DNA from: Allolobophora icterica
Lineage: Eukaryota > Annelida > Clitellata > Crassiclitellata > Lumbricidae
NCBI GenBank assembly: GCA_963556255.1
Contig: OY744607.1
Coordinates: forward strand, 41,633,890-41,697,889
Direction: 5' to 3'
Length of the DNA: 64,000 nucleotides
Under the pieces are notes generated by a model. It saw only the letters and a list, made by a program, of their open reading frames with translations. It did no database searches and was not told the origin of the DNA. Positions 33,321-44,960 of the stretch are shown piece after piece; the first letter of the stretch is position 1, and every line of letters begins with the position of its first letter. Position numbers and translations under genes: made by a program.

Positions 33321-33579
33321 TATATGCCTTGTATGTAATTATAGATAAGTTGCAGACACGTCACATGTAAACAGATTCTAATGCAAATCCTGTATCTATG
33401 CATGCATCCTAAACTCCTACAATTATGTGAAGGATGTCGCAGAATATGTGATCTAATGTGTGCTATTTTTATAGACACATAACACCTTGCATATGATGCC
33501 TGTCTGTATACATGAGCGAAATCCTAGTCGCATCATCAGGTGAAGTGATGCTGAGGCAGAGACCCAGCAGTCAGGTAGA

Positions 33580-33598
33580 AAAGCAGCAGCAGCAGCAG
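33580..33598. repeat. Short CAG repeat next to a GTGAGT motif
   Basis: About six CAG triplets followed by CCCAG|GTGAGT (33599-33609), a consensus 5' splice site on the plus strand. The upstream frame is short and unrecognised, so an exon is only a possibility. Confidence 0.3.
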
Positions 33599-33879
33599 CC
33601 CAGGTGAGTAGCGCTCTTCCGTTTTGCAACAATCGGATTACACCGGTCAGGTGCAAACAAGAAACGGGGCATGGCAAGGTCACGCATGCGCACAGGATGC
33701 AGAACGAACGCATGCGGGGAGATTTTGTTGTGCGCTGTAGTCGTCATCATCACCGTTATTGTCGTCGTTATCATTGTTATCATCGTCTTTGCCGCCGTCG
33801 TCGTCAACAATTTTCTTTTTCTTTTCAGAGCGTCTACCTTCCTGCACGCCCTATTGGTACGACATCAATTTTTTCTTGA

Positions 33880-34170
33880 GCTGATCATGGGAGAGGTTCA
33901 GTGGTCGTGAGTCTTACTAGATTCACACAGTTCTCAAAGGTGCTACAGAGACAGACAAATGCTGATTCAATTCATTTGTTTCAATTCATAAGATTTGTTG
34001 GTAACCAAATACAAGTTCATATTACCATTAAATTTTGTTACAGTAGTTCATGGCTGTCAACGGATAAACCTAAAATGAACAATATTGTTCCGCTCCTTTC
34101 TCATTTCTATTTTCATATACAGTAACACTAACAATCAAAGCATGAATCGAAACCAGTAAAGAAATGTACT
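33880..34170. other. Non-coding stretch without recognised feature
   Basis: AT-rich unique sequence. The 74-codon open frame at 33901-34125 begins with a non-ATG codon and has no recognisable domain. Confidence 0.3.
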
Positions 34171-34174
34171 GCAG

Positions 34175-34245
34175 TGGCCCACGAACCAAAATAGAAACTG
34201 CCTCGTCAGGGAGACCAGCTTATTCACCGGCGAAGTGTGACATTT
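34175..34245 (-). mobile_element. Short interspersed repeat, family E, partial
   Basis: On the minus strand it reads CGCCGGTGAATAAGCTGGTC, TCCCTGACGAGG, matching the 5' half of 61312-61415 and 9590-9672. The 3' half is missing. Confidence 0.45.
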
Positions 34246-34960
34246 GCTGCAAGATCTAGTATATTGATCATCTATTATTTCCAGGTTCAGACAGAAATAC
34301 CTATGAAAATTTGCAGGTAACAGTTTCCTCTTAAATTAAACATGCAATTTATTAATCGACACTAATTAAATGGCAGTATTCCTAGACTGACAAACAAGGC
34401 CTGAGTACAGTCTCAATAATTATGGGAAATTTACAAATGGTGCGAAGAGCGCTTTTGTAGAATTATGAGTCGAGTTAAGTGGAATTGATAATTTGAGGTC
34501 CAGATGAAATTGCTACCGGTATAAGATATTTATGGAAAGATTAAGGAGTAATAGAAGGTAATTAGTACATTTCGCGGTAGGACACAACAATGTGAGATAT
34601 TAGGCCAATAGTTTTGCCATTTTTACTAACAATATCGATATGTAGGCCTATATATATTCTTCGTTCCATGTTAGATGCTCATCAGCGTAAACTCCTAAGA
34701 ACTTTGCACGAGACACTTGTGCAATAGTATTGCTATCCATGCTAATCTTGAGGTTAAGATTAAATGTTATTTTACGACGCGATCGGAATAAAATAAAGTT
34801 CGTGTTAGCTAAGTTCAGGGAAAGTCTGTTAGCTCTAAATCAAGTTGATACAAGCTGAAGTATGACATTTACTTTGTTAGTTAACACATCTATCGATTTA
34901 TCAGACAGAAATTACATTAGTATCATCAAGAGTATACTTGCATACATACATACGTCTTTG
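34245..34960. other. Non-coding stretch without recognised feature
   Basis: Unique AT-rich sequence with one TAGGCCTA at about 34643. The faint peptide reading around 34660-34930 on the minus strand may be an old reverse-transcriptase remnant, but I cannot align it. Confidence 0.25.
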
Positions 34961-34961
34961 G

Positions 34962-35192
34962 GGCCCGGTAGCGCATTGGATAACATCTGGCGTAGAGTGC
35001 GAGAGGTACAGAGATCGAGTTCCATAGGCGGGCATGCTTTGTAGGCTGCAATTTGCGCCGTGTATTGCAGGCTGTCTGTTCTGTTAGTAGTTAAGCTTTA
35101 TCGCATAACATGTATACATGTACAGCGCAGTGCGTTTGCAGGCGCTTAATTAAAGAATAAATATCATTATTATTATTATTATTATTATTAGA
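34962..35192 (+). mobile_element. tRNA-Arg-like SINE, family A, copy 3
   Basis: The head GGTAGCGCATTGGATAACATC resembles tRNA-Arg better than the other copies, and GAGATCGAGTTCCATAGG is the B box. The centre is shortened relative to copies 1 and 2. The tail is TGTACAGCGCAGTGCG, GCAGGCGCTTAATTAAAG, then (ATT)n. Confidence 0.65.
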
Positions 35193-35204
35193 CACAGTGC
35201 ATAC

Positions 35205-35245
35205 ATATATTATATATATATATATATATATATGTAAATACATGC
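35205..35245. repeat. (TA)n and CATA tract
   Basis: A short TA run following the SINE tail, with CATACA repeats to about 35290. Confidence 0.8.
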
Positions 35246-35334
35246 ACACATACATACACACAATACATGCATACATATGTATAACATACAGTACATACTT
35301 ATTACATACTCTGTTGGCTCGTATTCTTGTAGAC

Positions 35335-35735
35335 GTCTTTGGAGCTATTGACACTGGGGACACGTTACACTCCTTGCGCTTTGATGTGAGTGCCGCCTTC
35401 GACGCTGTTGATCATGGCATTCTACTGGAACGCCTCGAAAGATTGTTCGGTGTCGTGGGTCTCCCTCTGTCCTGGATGCGTTCCTTCCTATTTGAGCGAA
35501 CTCAGAAAGTGATTTGGGTCACCTCGATCTGACTGGTCACATGTGATCTTCAGACATCAGTGGCGCTTCGTGCCTGGATTTGGTCGAATCGCCTGCAGCT
35601 GAATCCCAGGAAACCCAATTACTCTGGCATGGAACTCGTGGGCAGCTTTCCAAAACTTTAACCGCCTGCAGCAATGCTTCCTTGATGTCTCTTTCTCGAC
35701 CTATGTGCGTGGCCTGGGTGACCATACATACACAC
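35335..35735 (+). mobile_element. LINE reverse transcriptase remnant with internal deletion
   Basis: The first frame reads LRFDVSAAFDAVDHGILLER, then LERLFGVVGLPLSW and FLFERTQKV, the conserved block before the catalytic centre in CR1/Jockey-group reverse transcriptases. Past the stop at about 35532 another frame reads RAWIWSNRLQLNPRKPN, which in intact elements lies well after the YADD box. The catalytic centre is therefore deleted. A dead fragment. Confidence 0.7.
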
Positions 35736-36059
35736 ACTTACATAAACATGCATAAACACATACCCACAGACATACCTAGGCCTACGATTTGAACCTTGAA
35801 GTTCTTCATATGTAATTCATTTTATCCAGATTGCAGTCTGCGATACGAATAATCCATGCTTACAATATTATAAGTGGAAAACTGGTCGTATTTTTCAATT
35901 GGTGATATTATGGTCGTAGTGGGATTGGATTGAAGATGTGCTTCGAGCTGTTAGTAGACGAGTTCAAAGGCCATCGATTCTTGACCGACATACAAACAGC
36001 CTTCATCAAGAGAACCGTCTTGTAATTCCCGATCAAAGCATATATAATCACGATTACCA

Positions 36060-36445
36060 GACGGACGGACAGACAGACATTCAGACAGACAGACGGACAG
36101 ACAGACAGAAAGACAGACATATAAAGACAGACGGACGGACAGGCAGACGGACAGACAGACGGACAGACAGACAGACAGAAAACCAGACATATAAAGACAG
36201 ACGGACGGACAGACGAACGGACAGACGGATGGAAGGACAGACATTCGGACAGATGGACATAAAGATGGACAGACATAAAGACAGATATTGACTGACTGAC
36301 TGATTAACAGGGAGACGGGCGGACACATAAAGATAGACATACATAGACATAAATGGCCATACAGACTACAGAGACAAACAGACAACAGACGCACGGATAC
36401 CCAGAGGCAGGCATACAGACAGACAGACAGATGCACTGACATACA
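36060..36445. repeat. (GACA)n microsatellite, interrupted
   Basis: GACAGACAGACG-type repeats on the plus strand. They produce Thr/Asp/Arg-rich plus and Cys/Leu/Ser-rich minus frames. Confidence 0.92.
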
Positions 36446-36557
36446 ATAAGATGCTGTTATTGGATATATTGAATGAATGGCCCCAGGGGCGTGCTCCAGC
36501 AGCACACGCGTACGTACACACGCACACAAACACACATACACACAACTAAACACAAAC

Positions 36558-36558
36558 A

Positions 36559-36616
<58 letters not shown>
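36558..36616. repeat. (TA)n microsatellite
   Basis: About 29 TA dinucleotides. Confidence 0.95.
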
Positions 36617-36617
<1 letters not shown>

Positions 36618-36724
36618 TAACAGTATCTAGAGTATAGTACATAGATAGCTATATGTATACAATAGATATATTTTTTGTTGTGGTAGTGACCAATCGACAC
36701 AAAATACTCGCATATGTATCGTAA

Positions 36725-36990
36725 TTTATGCGAGAAACTCTACACTGGCTTCCTGTGGAGTAACGACGGTTCCAGATGCTACTCCCCCTCGGCGATCTGA
36801 AATCAATCGACACTACGTCGGAATACATCAGACAGCTCTGCGTTCCAGTTCTCAGTCACTCCGATACCGAATGTTTTATGCCCCGTGGAGATTTCCCGGT
36901 TCTTCGCCTCCACTCATCAGCACGAGTTCATCGATTCTTCTCTTGCATCTGATCTTCCTTTTTGGAATAATCTTCCTTTAAATATATGAA
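36725..36990 (+). mobile_element. LINE reverse transcriptase C-terminal fragment, degraded
   Basis: Frames read RETLHWLPVE, then YIRQLCVPVLSHSDTE, ARVHRFFS and, after a shift, SDLPFWNNLPLNI. This follows the HWLP ... WN.LP layout of LINE C termini. Stops and frame changes show it is dead. Confidence 0.55.
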
Positions 36991-37640
36991 TTTTTTCTAT
37001 GATTTGGGTCAATATTAATTCTCTGTTTACTTTATCAATGAATTGATAGGATGAGATTCTTCACCGCCGCTGCCCGTTTGAATGGGTACTGCACCATTTA
37101 AGGTCCCCATGAACGGACCGTGTTATAGCCAGATTTAGATCTATCAAATAAGCCTTCTTTGGTAGGCGAACATGGATACGCACGCCAGAGGAGCAACGTT
37201 CGTCATCACAGCCTTACATCCGGGCGAATCACGCACACATCTAAGGGGCTTCCGTTCGACAGATTACTGCGCCCGCTGAGAACTGACGTCTTTTAGGATA
37301 CCCTAGACAAAGGCAAAGGCGCTTGAAAAGCTTTGAACGTTGCCTATCTTGCGTGTCGCATTCAGCTAGGCCGAAACCTCCGCAGGCAGAAAGGCCGCAG
37401 TCTATTCAAGGCTTCTCGGCCACAAGCAGCCAACAGACTATACACTGGCTTCCACACGACATCCGCCCTTCTCTTCCAGTCATGACAGAAGGGCGTAAAC
37501 AGAGCACCGGATGGCGAGCAAAGATCAGTTGTATTATTCTCTGCCCTCTGGCGAAGCCGCATCTACCTGCTCTTATCTTGTATTACTCTCATGATATGCA
37601 GGTATACACGCTCTTATTAAAAACAGTTATTAAGGGGCAA
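36990..37640. other. Non-coding stretch with possible LINE debris
   Basis: A CACTGGCTTCCACACGACATC segment near 37442 recalls the HWLP motif of LINE C termini, but the neighbourhood is not alignable by eye. Confidence 0.25.
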
Positions 37641-38280
37641 AAGAGGGAGTAAAAATTGCGGGAAGGACATTGAATAATCTTAGATATGCGGACGATACAA
37701 CACTAATGGCAAAAAGAAAAGATGAGCTGATAGAATTAATAAGAAGGGTAAGGAGAGAAAGTGAAAAAGCTGGCTTATACTTCAACATAAAGAAGACAAA
37801 AGTCATGACAACAGCAGAATGGGATACTTTTGAGATTGACGGAGAAGAAATAGAGGTGGTAGAAAGCTTCACTTTCCTGGGATCATTGGTTGAAAAAGAA
37901 GGAAAATGTGATACAGAAATAAAACGAAGGATTGCGATTGGGAAAGCTGCAATGATTGGACTGGAAAATATATGGAAGGACAACCATGTGAGCATAGATA
38001 CAAAAAAAGGCTCGTGAGAGCCCTAATCTTTCCAACGGTTCTGTATGATTGTGAGTCGTGGACAATGACAAAGAACATGGAGAAAAAGGTCAACGCATGT
38101 GAAATGTGGATATGGAGAAAGATGTTGAGAATATCATGGACAGAGAAAAGGACGAACGAATCAATACGAGTGGAGATTGGTGTCGAGAATGATGAGTCAT
38201 TAAAACAAAAGGCGACAAGATCGAAGCTAGGATTCTTTGGTCATGTTATGCGATCTGATGGGCTAGAAAAGGAAAACCTA
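37640..38280 (+). mobile_element. RTE-like LINE reverse transcriptase fragment with a frameshift
   Basis: The first frame reads GVKIAGRTLNNLRYADDTTL: YADD is the catalytic metal-binding box of the reverse transcriptase, followed by GLYFNIKKTKVM and FTFLGSLVEKEGKCDTEI. The frame breaks at a 7-A run (about 38002-38008), and the next frame continues KRLVRALIFPTVLYDCESWT ... MWIWRKMLRISWTEKRT and GFFGHVMR, as in RTE-type elements. One missing A explains the break. The 5' part (endonuclease, fingers) is absent. The fragment stops at about 38280 where another LINE begins. Confidence 0.8.
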
Positions 38281-38957
38281 TAGAAATTCTCCAGAAACGA
38301 GCTGTTAGGGTAATCTTTCGGCTTCATTGGTTATCTAGCACCAAGCATATTTTCAATAAATATAGGATTATGCATCTAGGTAGTATAAATAAACTTCAAA
38401 TAAGCTTGTTTATGTTTAGGTTCCACAGACATTTATTACCCTCAAATTTTAAAAATTTCTTCCTTATGGGTAAGGATATACATGATCACAATACTAGAAC
38501 CTCGGTTTGTTATAGAGGTGATTATGCGAGAACTAGATTAAGACAATTTTCTATTAAATGCTCAGGTCCGCGAACATGGAACTCGCTCCCAGAAAACTTA
38601 AAAATTGTTGTAACTCTAAATCAGTTCAAATCTAGATTGAAGATGTTTTTATTACTGACACAGTGAAAAGTATTTTGGCAGCTGCTGCCTCATGCTTATT
38701 GTTCTGCCTTATGTTTCTATTCCATGTGATGAGATAAACTGCTTGTGTGACTGCGTTGAGTTAACACAAAATAGACTGGTAAATGAGCCAGCCGAGTTGT
38801 TAGCGGGTCTATTGATCCTTTTCGGCTGACTCATTGTCTCGTACTGTAAGCTCAGGTTATAAATGCACTTTGCTACAAAGAGTTTGTACTATTTTGTTTA
38901 ACCTAATGTGTTTGTTTATGTAATGATTGATGAGTCAATAAACTGATTGATTGATTA
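38281..38957 (+). mobile_element. LINE (L2/CR1-like) 3' fragment abutting the RTE-like LINE
   Basis: It reads ILQKRAVRVIFRLHW, then DIHDHNTRTSVCYRG, FSIKCSGPRTWNSLPENL and FKSRLKMFLLLTQ before the stop at about 38664. This is the same C-terminal layout as the copy at 5905-6945. The 3'UTR has the shared stem-loop (38805-38818) inside a longer stem (GAGCCAGCCGA with TCGGCTGACTC). It ends CAATAAACTGATTGATTGATT. Confidence 0.8.
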
Positions 38958-39184
38958 ACTAACGCCAGAAAACTGGACGCTACAGCCATCTCATTCGTAT
39001 TAACAATAATTTTATTGTAGGTTTATTGCAAAAATCTGTAAAAACGAATTAATACACCTCGCACGAGTACAAAACACTTGGTTGTACAAATAGGACACGT
39101 ATGAACAGTTTGAAATTTGAGTAGGCCTATAAGGTCGTTAGGCTTTGACAAGTCTTGTAGTAGTAGCAGCAACAGCAACAGCAA

Positions 39185-39455
<271 letters not shown>

Positions 39456-39459
39456 GTAA

Positions 39460-39555
39460 GACTTGCTCAAGCAACACTCTCAAGGGAGGAGGCTCGAACC
39501 CGTAATCTCCGCGTTACAAGGCGATCGCTCTAACCAATTTGTCACCGTGCCCCAC
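39460..39555 (-). mobile_element. tRNA-Thr-like SINE head
   Basis: On the minus strand GGGGCACGGTGACAAATTGG, TTAGAGCGATCGCC, TTGTAACGCGG and ACGGGTTCGAGCC form A and B boxes with TGT in anticodon position. The body (CTTGAGAGTG ... TTGAGCAAGTCTTAC) is short and runs into the triplet repeat. Confidence 0.5.
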
Positions 39556-39895
39556 ATTATGGGTCATTAATAACGTCTATTGACAATCCCCTCATAGTCT
39601 TGATCATGATTGTCTCATCTTTCATAAGCTGCGTGATCCTCTGGAATTCAGTTGAGATGTTTGCTGCTTGCTCTGCATACGACCTCAACGCATTGAGTCA
39701 ACGTCGATAGCGTTCTGGTTTAAACGGGTTAATCGTCCCCTTTTAAACGAAACTTCAATAACCACGACTCAGACGACGTACCCGAACTAATCACCGATTC
39801 TCCTGACGAATGTCAATTGATGAAGCTGGACTGCGATTAGGAGTCTCTTAATGAAGCTTCAATGACGTGGGGCCTAGAAAGTTTAATTAGCCAAC
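39555..39895. other. Non-coding stretch without recognised feature
   Basis: Unique sequence between the SINE head and the purine tract. No gene, RNA or repeat supported. Confidence 0.35.
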
Positions 39896-39899
39896 GACC

Positions 39900-40555
39900 G
39901 TCAACGTTTAACAGGCATCGTTGTAGAGAAGGGTGAAGAGAAGGAGAGTGCAAGGAGAAGAATGGAAGAGGACGATGTGGAAGAGAAGAGGGGAGGGAAA
40001 TAGACGGAGAATTTAAAGATAGGGATAGATGAAGAGAACGCGGAAGAGAAGAAGAAGGTGGAAAAGGAGAGTGGGAGAGAATAATGTAAGAGGAGGAGGA
40101 GGAAGCAGAAGAAGAGGAGAAGAAGGCGGAGAGGAGAAGAATGCAAGATTTAAGATATGAACAAGTGAAGGTGTAAGAGGAAATGGAAGAACGGTTTAAA
40201 ATAATAAGAAGCGGACATGAGGAGGAAGAGGAGGAGGAGAAGGAGGAGGAGGAGGAGGAGGAGGAGGAGGAAGAGGAAAGGTGAGGAAGTGCAAGAGAAG
40301 GATATGGAAGAGGAGGATAGCAGGTGAACTGAAACTTGGAGATAAGAAGAACAGAATGTGTAGGACGAGGATGCGATAGAAGGATGGAAGAGGAGTATGG
40401 AAGAGGACGACATGGAAAAATCGTAATATTACTGAAAACGAGAAGAAACGAAGAGAACATGGAAAAGGGGGAAATTCGGAAAGACACGATGGAAGAGAGA
40501 ATGTGGAAAGGGGAGAAGGTGGAAGAGGTGGAAGAGGAGGAGAGCGTTGACTCAG
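39900..40555. repeat. Purine-rich tract (GAA/GGA/GAG)
   Basis: About 650 bp of strongly purine-biased plus strand with GGAAGAGGA units. The long minus Ser/Leu-rich frame (39837-40487) is a composition artefact. Confidence 0.8.
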
Positions 40556-40599
40556 ATGGATGTCAATCAGCCTTAAGTTAAGCCCACATGTCAATATAC

Positions 40600-41560
40600 C
40601 CCGCAATCAGTCTTATAGGTCTCCGAAATCCATCAAATTGTAAACAAGCCACCAATATATCATTCGGAACACACACACAAGCATTATATATAGCACGTCA
40701 CTCATGGTCCAGGTGCATTGAGTGTATTGCTTAATTGATACACCTGGTGAATGGCGTTTAGTAGGGCGAAGTTCTTAATTACCCTGAAAACGTATTCATC
40801 GTATTTCTCATCACCTGGCGGTCGTAAGTCGATGACTTTTCGCCAACAAAGACCAAAGTGTAAACAGAGATGGAGGACATTGGAAGGGCCATTAAAAGGA
40901 AAAGTCGACGAGTGAAAACTGAGTTTATTTTCAATTTGCGACGTCGATTGGAAACAGAGGAACACAGCGGAACGAAGAGAGAGCGACATCTACTGTAACA
41001 GACGTTCCGCTGAAAGCAGATCCACAGCAAGAACTCTTCGTTCCTATAATTGTTTACGACGCAATCGTTCTGCCGTTCCAATCATATTTTGCGGTCCATT
41101 CATGCGCCGGGTTGGCCTAGGAAAAGAGCGATGACCGACTTATCGACCGTCTGACTTACCGACCGACTGACAGTCCGACCGTCCGACTTATCGACCGACT
41201 GCAAAAGCGGTTCCTGAGCACACAATCTCATATTCATTTTTATCATGCATTGTCAGTACCATCTCCACATAAAAGCGATAACCGTTGCATGCATTGTATT
41301 CAAAAAGCGGTCTTAGCGCTTATTTCCGTCTGACAGAATGTATTATGTTTGCATGACTGTGTAAATAGCGGCATGGCGATTAAGGATCGAGTGTCTCGGG
41401 ATGGGTTAAGGTCAAAAGAGGTGTAGTTAAAGTTAATGGCACGATCTACGGATTGGAATCTGAGGAGATGACAGTTAATGGCTGACTGGCCATCAGCTGT
41501 TGTCTGCTGTTGTAACTCAGTTACTGTATCTGATTAGTGGATAGAAAGGACAATGACCGT
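40600..41560. other. Non-coding stretch
   Basis: Unique sequence with a short CGACCGACTGACAG/CCGTCCGACTTAT repeat near 41130-41205. No gene recognised. Confidence 0.35.
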
Positions 41561-41564
41561 CTTA

Positions 41565-41912
41565 TGTCCATCTCTTCTCCATTTGATGTCCATCTGATGT
41601 CCATCTGTTGTCCATCTGATGTCCATCTGATGTCCATTTGATATCCATCTGTTGTCCATCTGATGTCCATCTGTTGTCCATCTTATGTCCATCTGTTGTC
41701 ATCTGTTGTCCATCTTATGTCCATCTGATGTCCATCTGTTGTCCATCTGTTGTCCATCTGTTGTCCCTCTGATGTCCATCTGATGGCCATCTTATGTCCA
41801 TCTGATGTCCACCTGTTGTCCATCTTAAGTCCATATGTTGTTCATCTGTTGTCATCTGTTGTCCATCTGATGTTCATCTGCTGTCCGTCTGATGTCCTTA
41901 TGACATCCATCG
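41565..41912. repeat. 11-bp minisatellite (TGTCCATCTGW)n
   Basis: About 30 copies of TGTCCATCTGA or TGTCCATCTGT with a few TTATG, TTTGA and deletion variants. Confidence 0.92.
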
Positions 41913-41962
41913 AACACGTTTACTACGTAAGCTGTGCCGAAGTACTGATTCCTGCAATGTTC

Positions 41963-42330
41963 ATTCATTCATTCATTCGTAAATTTATATAGCGCCACTT
42001 CAAGGGAACTACTCAGAGGCGCTCCCGACTCCAGCACGGCGAAAAAGAGCAGTTTTCAGGTGGTCATAGAAGGTACCAGAGGAAGACCTAGGATGTAGGC
42101 GCAGCTCAGAGGGAAGGCCATTCCATATGGTCGGGCCAACCACCGAGAAAGCGCGGGTCTGCATGATAGCAGTACGGGCAAACGGGACGGATAGCATCCC
42201 CCTCCCCACCGAGCGGAGGACTCGAGCAGTCCGAGAAGCAGACACAGGCCGGAAGAGATCCATCAGGTATTTTGGTGCGAGACCCAGTTGACATCGCCAA
42301 CCAAAGGAGGCGATCCTGTACGATGTACGA
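41963..42330 (-). mobile_element. LINE C-terminal fragment plus tail
   Basis: On the minus strand the frame reads GWRCQLGLAPKYLMDLF, RPVSASRTARVLRS, VPFARTAIMQTRAFSVVGPT and IWNGLPSELRLH, then FYDHLKTALF, a typical CR1-group C terminus. It ends with GGCGCTATATAAATTTACG and (GAAT)n. The 5' truncation is near 42330. The frame is intact. Confidence 0.8.
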
Positions 42331-42349
42331 TTGTTAATGATGTTAATGA

Positions 42350-42480
42350 CGTGTCCCCAAATGAAGGTAGATAGAGGGAGAGAGGCAGACAGAGATAGAC
42401 AGACAGACAGAGAGAGAGGGAGAGAGATTTGAAGATGAGAATGGAAGAGGAGGATAGAAAAGGCGGAAGAGGAGAAGAAG
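42350..42480. repeat. GA/GACA-rich simple repeat
   Basis: GAGAGAGGCAGACAGAGATAG-type sequence. 42480-43000 after it is unique with no supported gene. Confidence 0.7.
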
Positions 42481-43004
42481 ACGGAAGGGAGAAGTATGGG
42501 AGAAGGAAAATGCAAGAGTACCGGTGCGATGCAAAATCGTACATTTAGTAGCTCGCAAGTTAAATTTTGCCCTAACATATATACATTCGCACGACTGGCC
42601 AACAAAATGGCGGCAGACGGTCAAAAAGTATGTTTCGTTGATGACAGAAAACTTTATTTATGGCTCACAAGAGATGGAACTGTACGTCCTCAATCTATCA
42701 TCGCTAAATGCGTCACTCTTCCGTACTGTTTCGTTCATCGCAACAATAACGATCCAAGGCTTTTCGTTTATCACCAGTAAATAGATGTTGAAATTTTCAT
42801 AAGAACTGTCTGACTGCCGGCCACCGTCCTGCATTGTAATATGAAGCGTCAATTTAGTCCTTGCTACGCGCTTAGATTACTGTACACTGCGATGGATTGA
42901 CGAATCGTCTGCTCGTCCTCTGTCGCTTAATAAAACTCGTTTGCGACTGTCTCTTTACTTGAGATCCTCTGAGGTAATTACACGTGAATCGTCCTAAGCT
43001 AGAC

Positions 43005-43435
43005 ATTACGGAGACATACAACAGACAGATAGAAAGACAGACAGACGAACATATGGACAGACGACAGACAGACAGACCCACATGCGTTTGTACTCGAATG
43101 CAAATCGTGATCTTTTTTTCGGATAGCGTGGTTCTAGTAGAACGAAACCGAAGAGAGACAGTAGGCCTAAGACATAGACAGACAGCAAGACAAGCAGACG
43201 GACGGATGAAGAGACAGACAGACAGACGGACAGAGTTTGACACGCATTAATAGAAGCATGTAAACTCTGGTCTAGTTTCGTAATGCGAGGCATTAGTTGA
43301 ATGTGATGGTAGATAAACAGACTGACAGACCATAATATGTTCGGTCAGGCAGACATACTGCAAGAGGTACATATAGACAGACATGCCAGTAAATAGAGAC
43401 ACAGACAGACAAGCAGATACACAGACACGCGTAAA
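43005..43435. repeat. (CAGA)n microsatellites
   Basis: CAGACAGACGGA-type runs at 43018-43075, 43175-43240 and 43310-43430 separated by unique DNA, including one TAGGCCTA at 43162. Confidence 0.8.
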
Positions 43436-43674
43436 AAAACTGTGGTCTGTTTTTAAGCTGCAGGGATGGTGAAGTGTTAACTAATGCTCAGTCTGCTATG
43501 ACCAGCGTCGGTCCTCGGAAACCAACTCATCCATTTCGTATACAGACATCTCTTCAGCCGGAGTCATTGACAGCCACAGCGCAGACGAAGCCTCGGCTCG
43601 ACAGACGGGAGGAAGAAGCGAATGACGATTGATGGATTATGGACCCATTTGGACCGAACGATGTACGCTGACGA

Positions 43675-44335
43675 ACAACAACACTCTTGACCAACAACAC
43701 CCTCGATCAACATCTACATTAACCAAGGGCATCCTCGACCAACATTATCCTCTACCAACAACACTCTTGACCAACAACACCCTCAATCAACATCTACATC
43801 GACCAAGGGCATCCTCGACCAACATTATCCTCTACCAACAACACTCTTGACCAACAACACCCTCAATCAACATCTACATCGACCAACAACACCCTCGATC
43901 AACATTATCCTATAGCAACAACACTCTTGACCAACAACACCCTCAATCAACATCTACATCGACCAACAACACCCTCGATCAACATTATCCTACAGCAACA
44001 ACACTTTTGACCAACAACACCTTCGATCAACATCTCCTTCGACCAACATTATCCTCTATCAACATTATCCTCTTCCAACAACACTCTTGGCCAATGACAC
44101 CCTCGACCACCAACACTCTCGAACAGCAACACTCTCGTTAAACACAAACGTCGACCAACAACATTATCAACCAATATCTCGTTCGACCAACAAGATCCTC
44201 AACCAACATCTTCTTCGACCAACAACAACCTCGACCAACATTATCCTCGACCAAAACAGACTCGATCAACAACACTCTACTAACAACACTATCGACAACA
44301 CTCTGTACTAACAACACTGTCGACCAAAACGCATT
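43675..44335. repeat. CGACCAACAACACTCT-type compound minisatellite
   Basis: About 35 copies of a 15-18 bp unit (ACCAACAACACCCTCG variants) organised in a higher-order period of about 85-95 bp, for example CAAGGGCATCCTCGACC repeated at about 43724 and 43804. Confidence 0.88.
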
Positions 44336-44960
44336 TTACAATTAGTACTATATGTAAATTATCTGCTTCAAATTCAGACGAGAAGGCCATATATAAATTT
44401 GATTGCAGAGTCCCTTTTCCCTTTTTTGAGCATGCTTGAAGGTGTCTTTGAGATTAATTAACGGAATAAATGTGGTTGATTTTATTGTGAGAACGCATAT
44501 TTAAGCAGAATTAGCAGCATATTGTAGTGCAACACGTGCAGGTAAATATTTCCCGAAAGCAGAGCTATGATGATCTACGGGTTCACTACGGAAACAGCCA
44601 GCAGCGCTTGGAATTTCAATGGACTGTCTGAATATATATGCATGGAAAAGGAGAAGAGACAGTTCAAAGGAGAGGAAGAGACAGGCAGACAGACAAGCAA
44701 ATAAACACAAACAGATGCATTCATGAAAACATACATACACACAGACATATTTACAAACGTACATAGTTTTACATACATATACACAAAACATATTTATAAC
44801 AACAGATTTTCTTACAGACATAATATATAGAAACATACAGATTGAGGGAAAGAGGAACGGATATGCAGATATAGCCACACATATAAATGCTTAGACAGAC
44901 AGGCAGAGGGAGGTACACAGTTCGACAGACAGAACTGGCGATCAGTACAGTAACAAACAA
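44335..44960. other. Non-coding stretch
   Basis: Unique sequence with short CAGACA and ACATA runs at about 44685-44790. No gene recognised. Confidence 0.35.

Noticed and set aside
33453..33713. Exon with poly-Ala tract on the minus strand
   Set aside because: Poly-Ala comes from a short CAG repeat; the only nearby splice-like signal is on the other strand.
35091..35363. Minus-strand Cys/Tyr/Asn-rich frame
   Set aside because: Composed of (ATT)n and (TA)n translations and a SINE tail.
39478..39555. Functional tRNA-Thr gene on the minus strand
   Set aside because: Acceptor stem does not pair and the 3' side runs into a SINE-like body; a similar sequence occurs at 21145.
42496..42784. Overlapping plus-strand frames of about 90 codons
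   Set aside because: No domain, both frames similar in quality, and no supporting signals.
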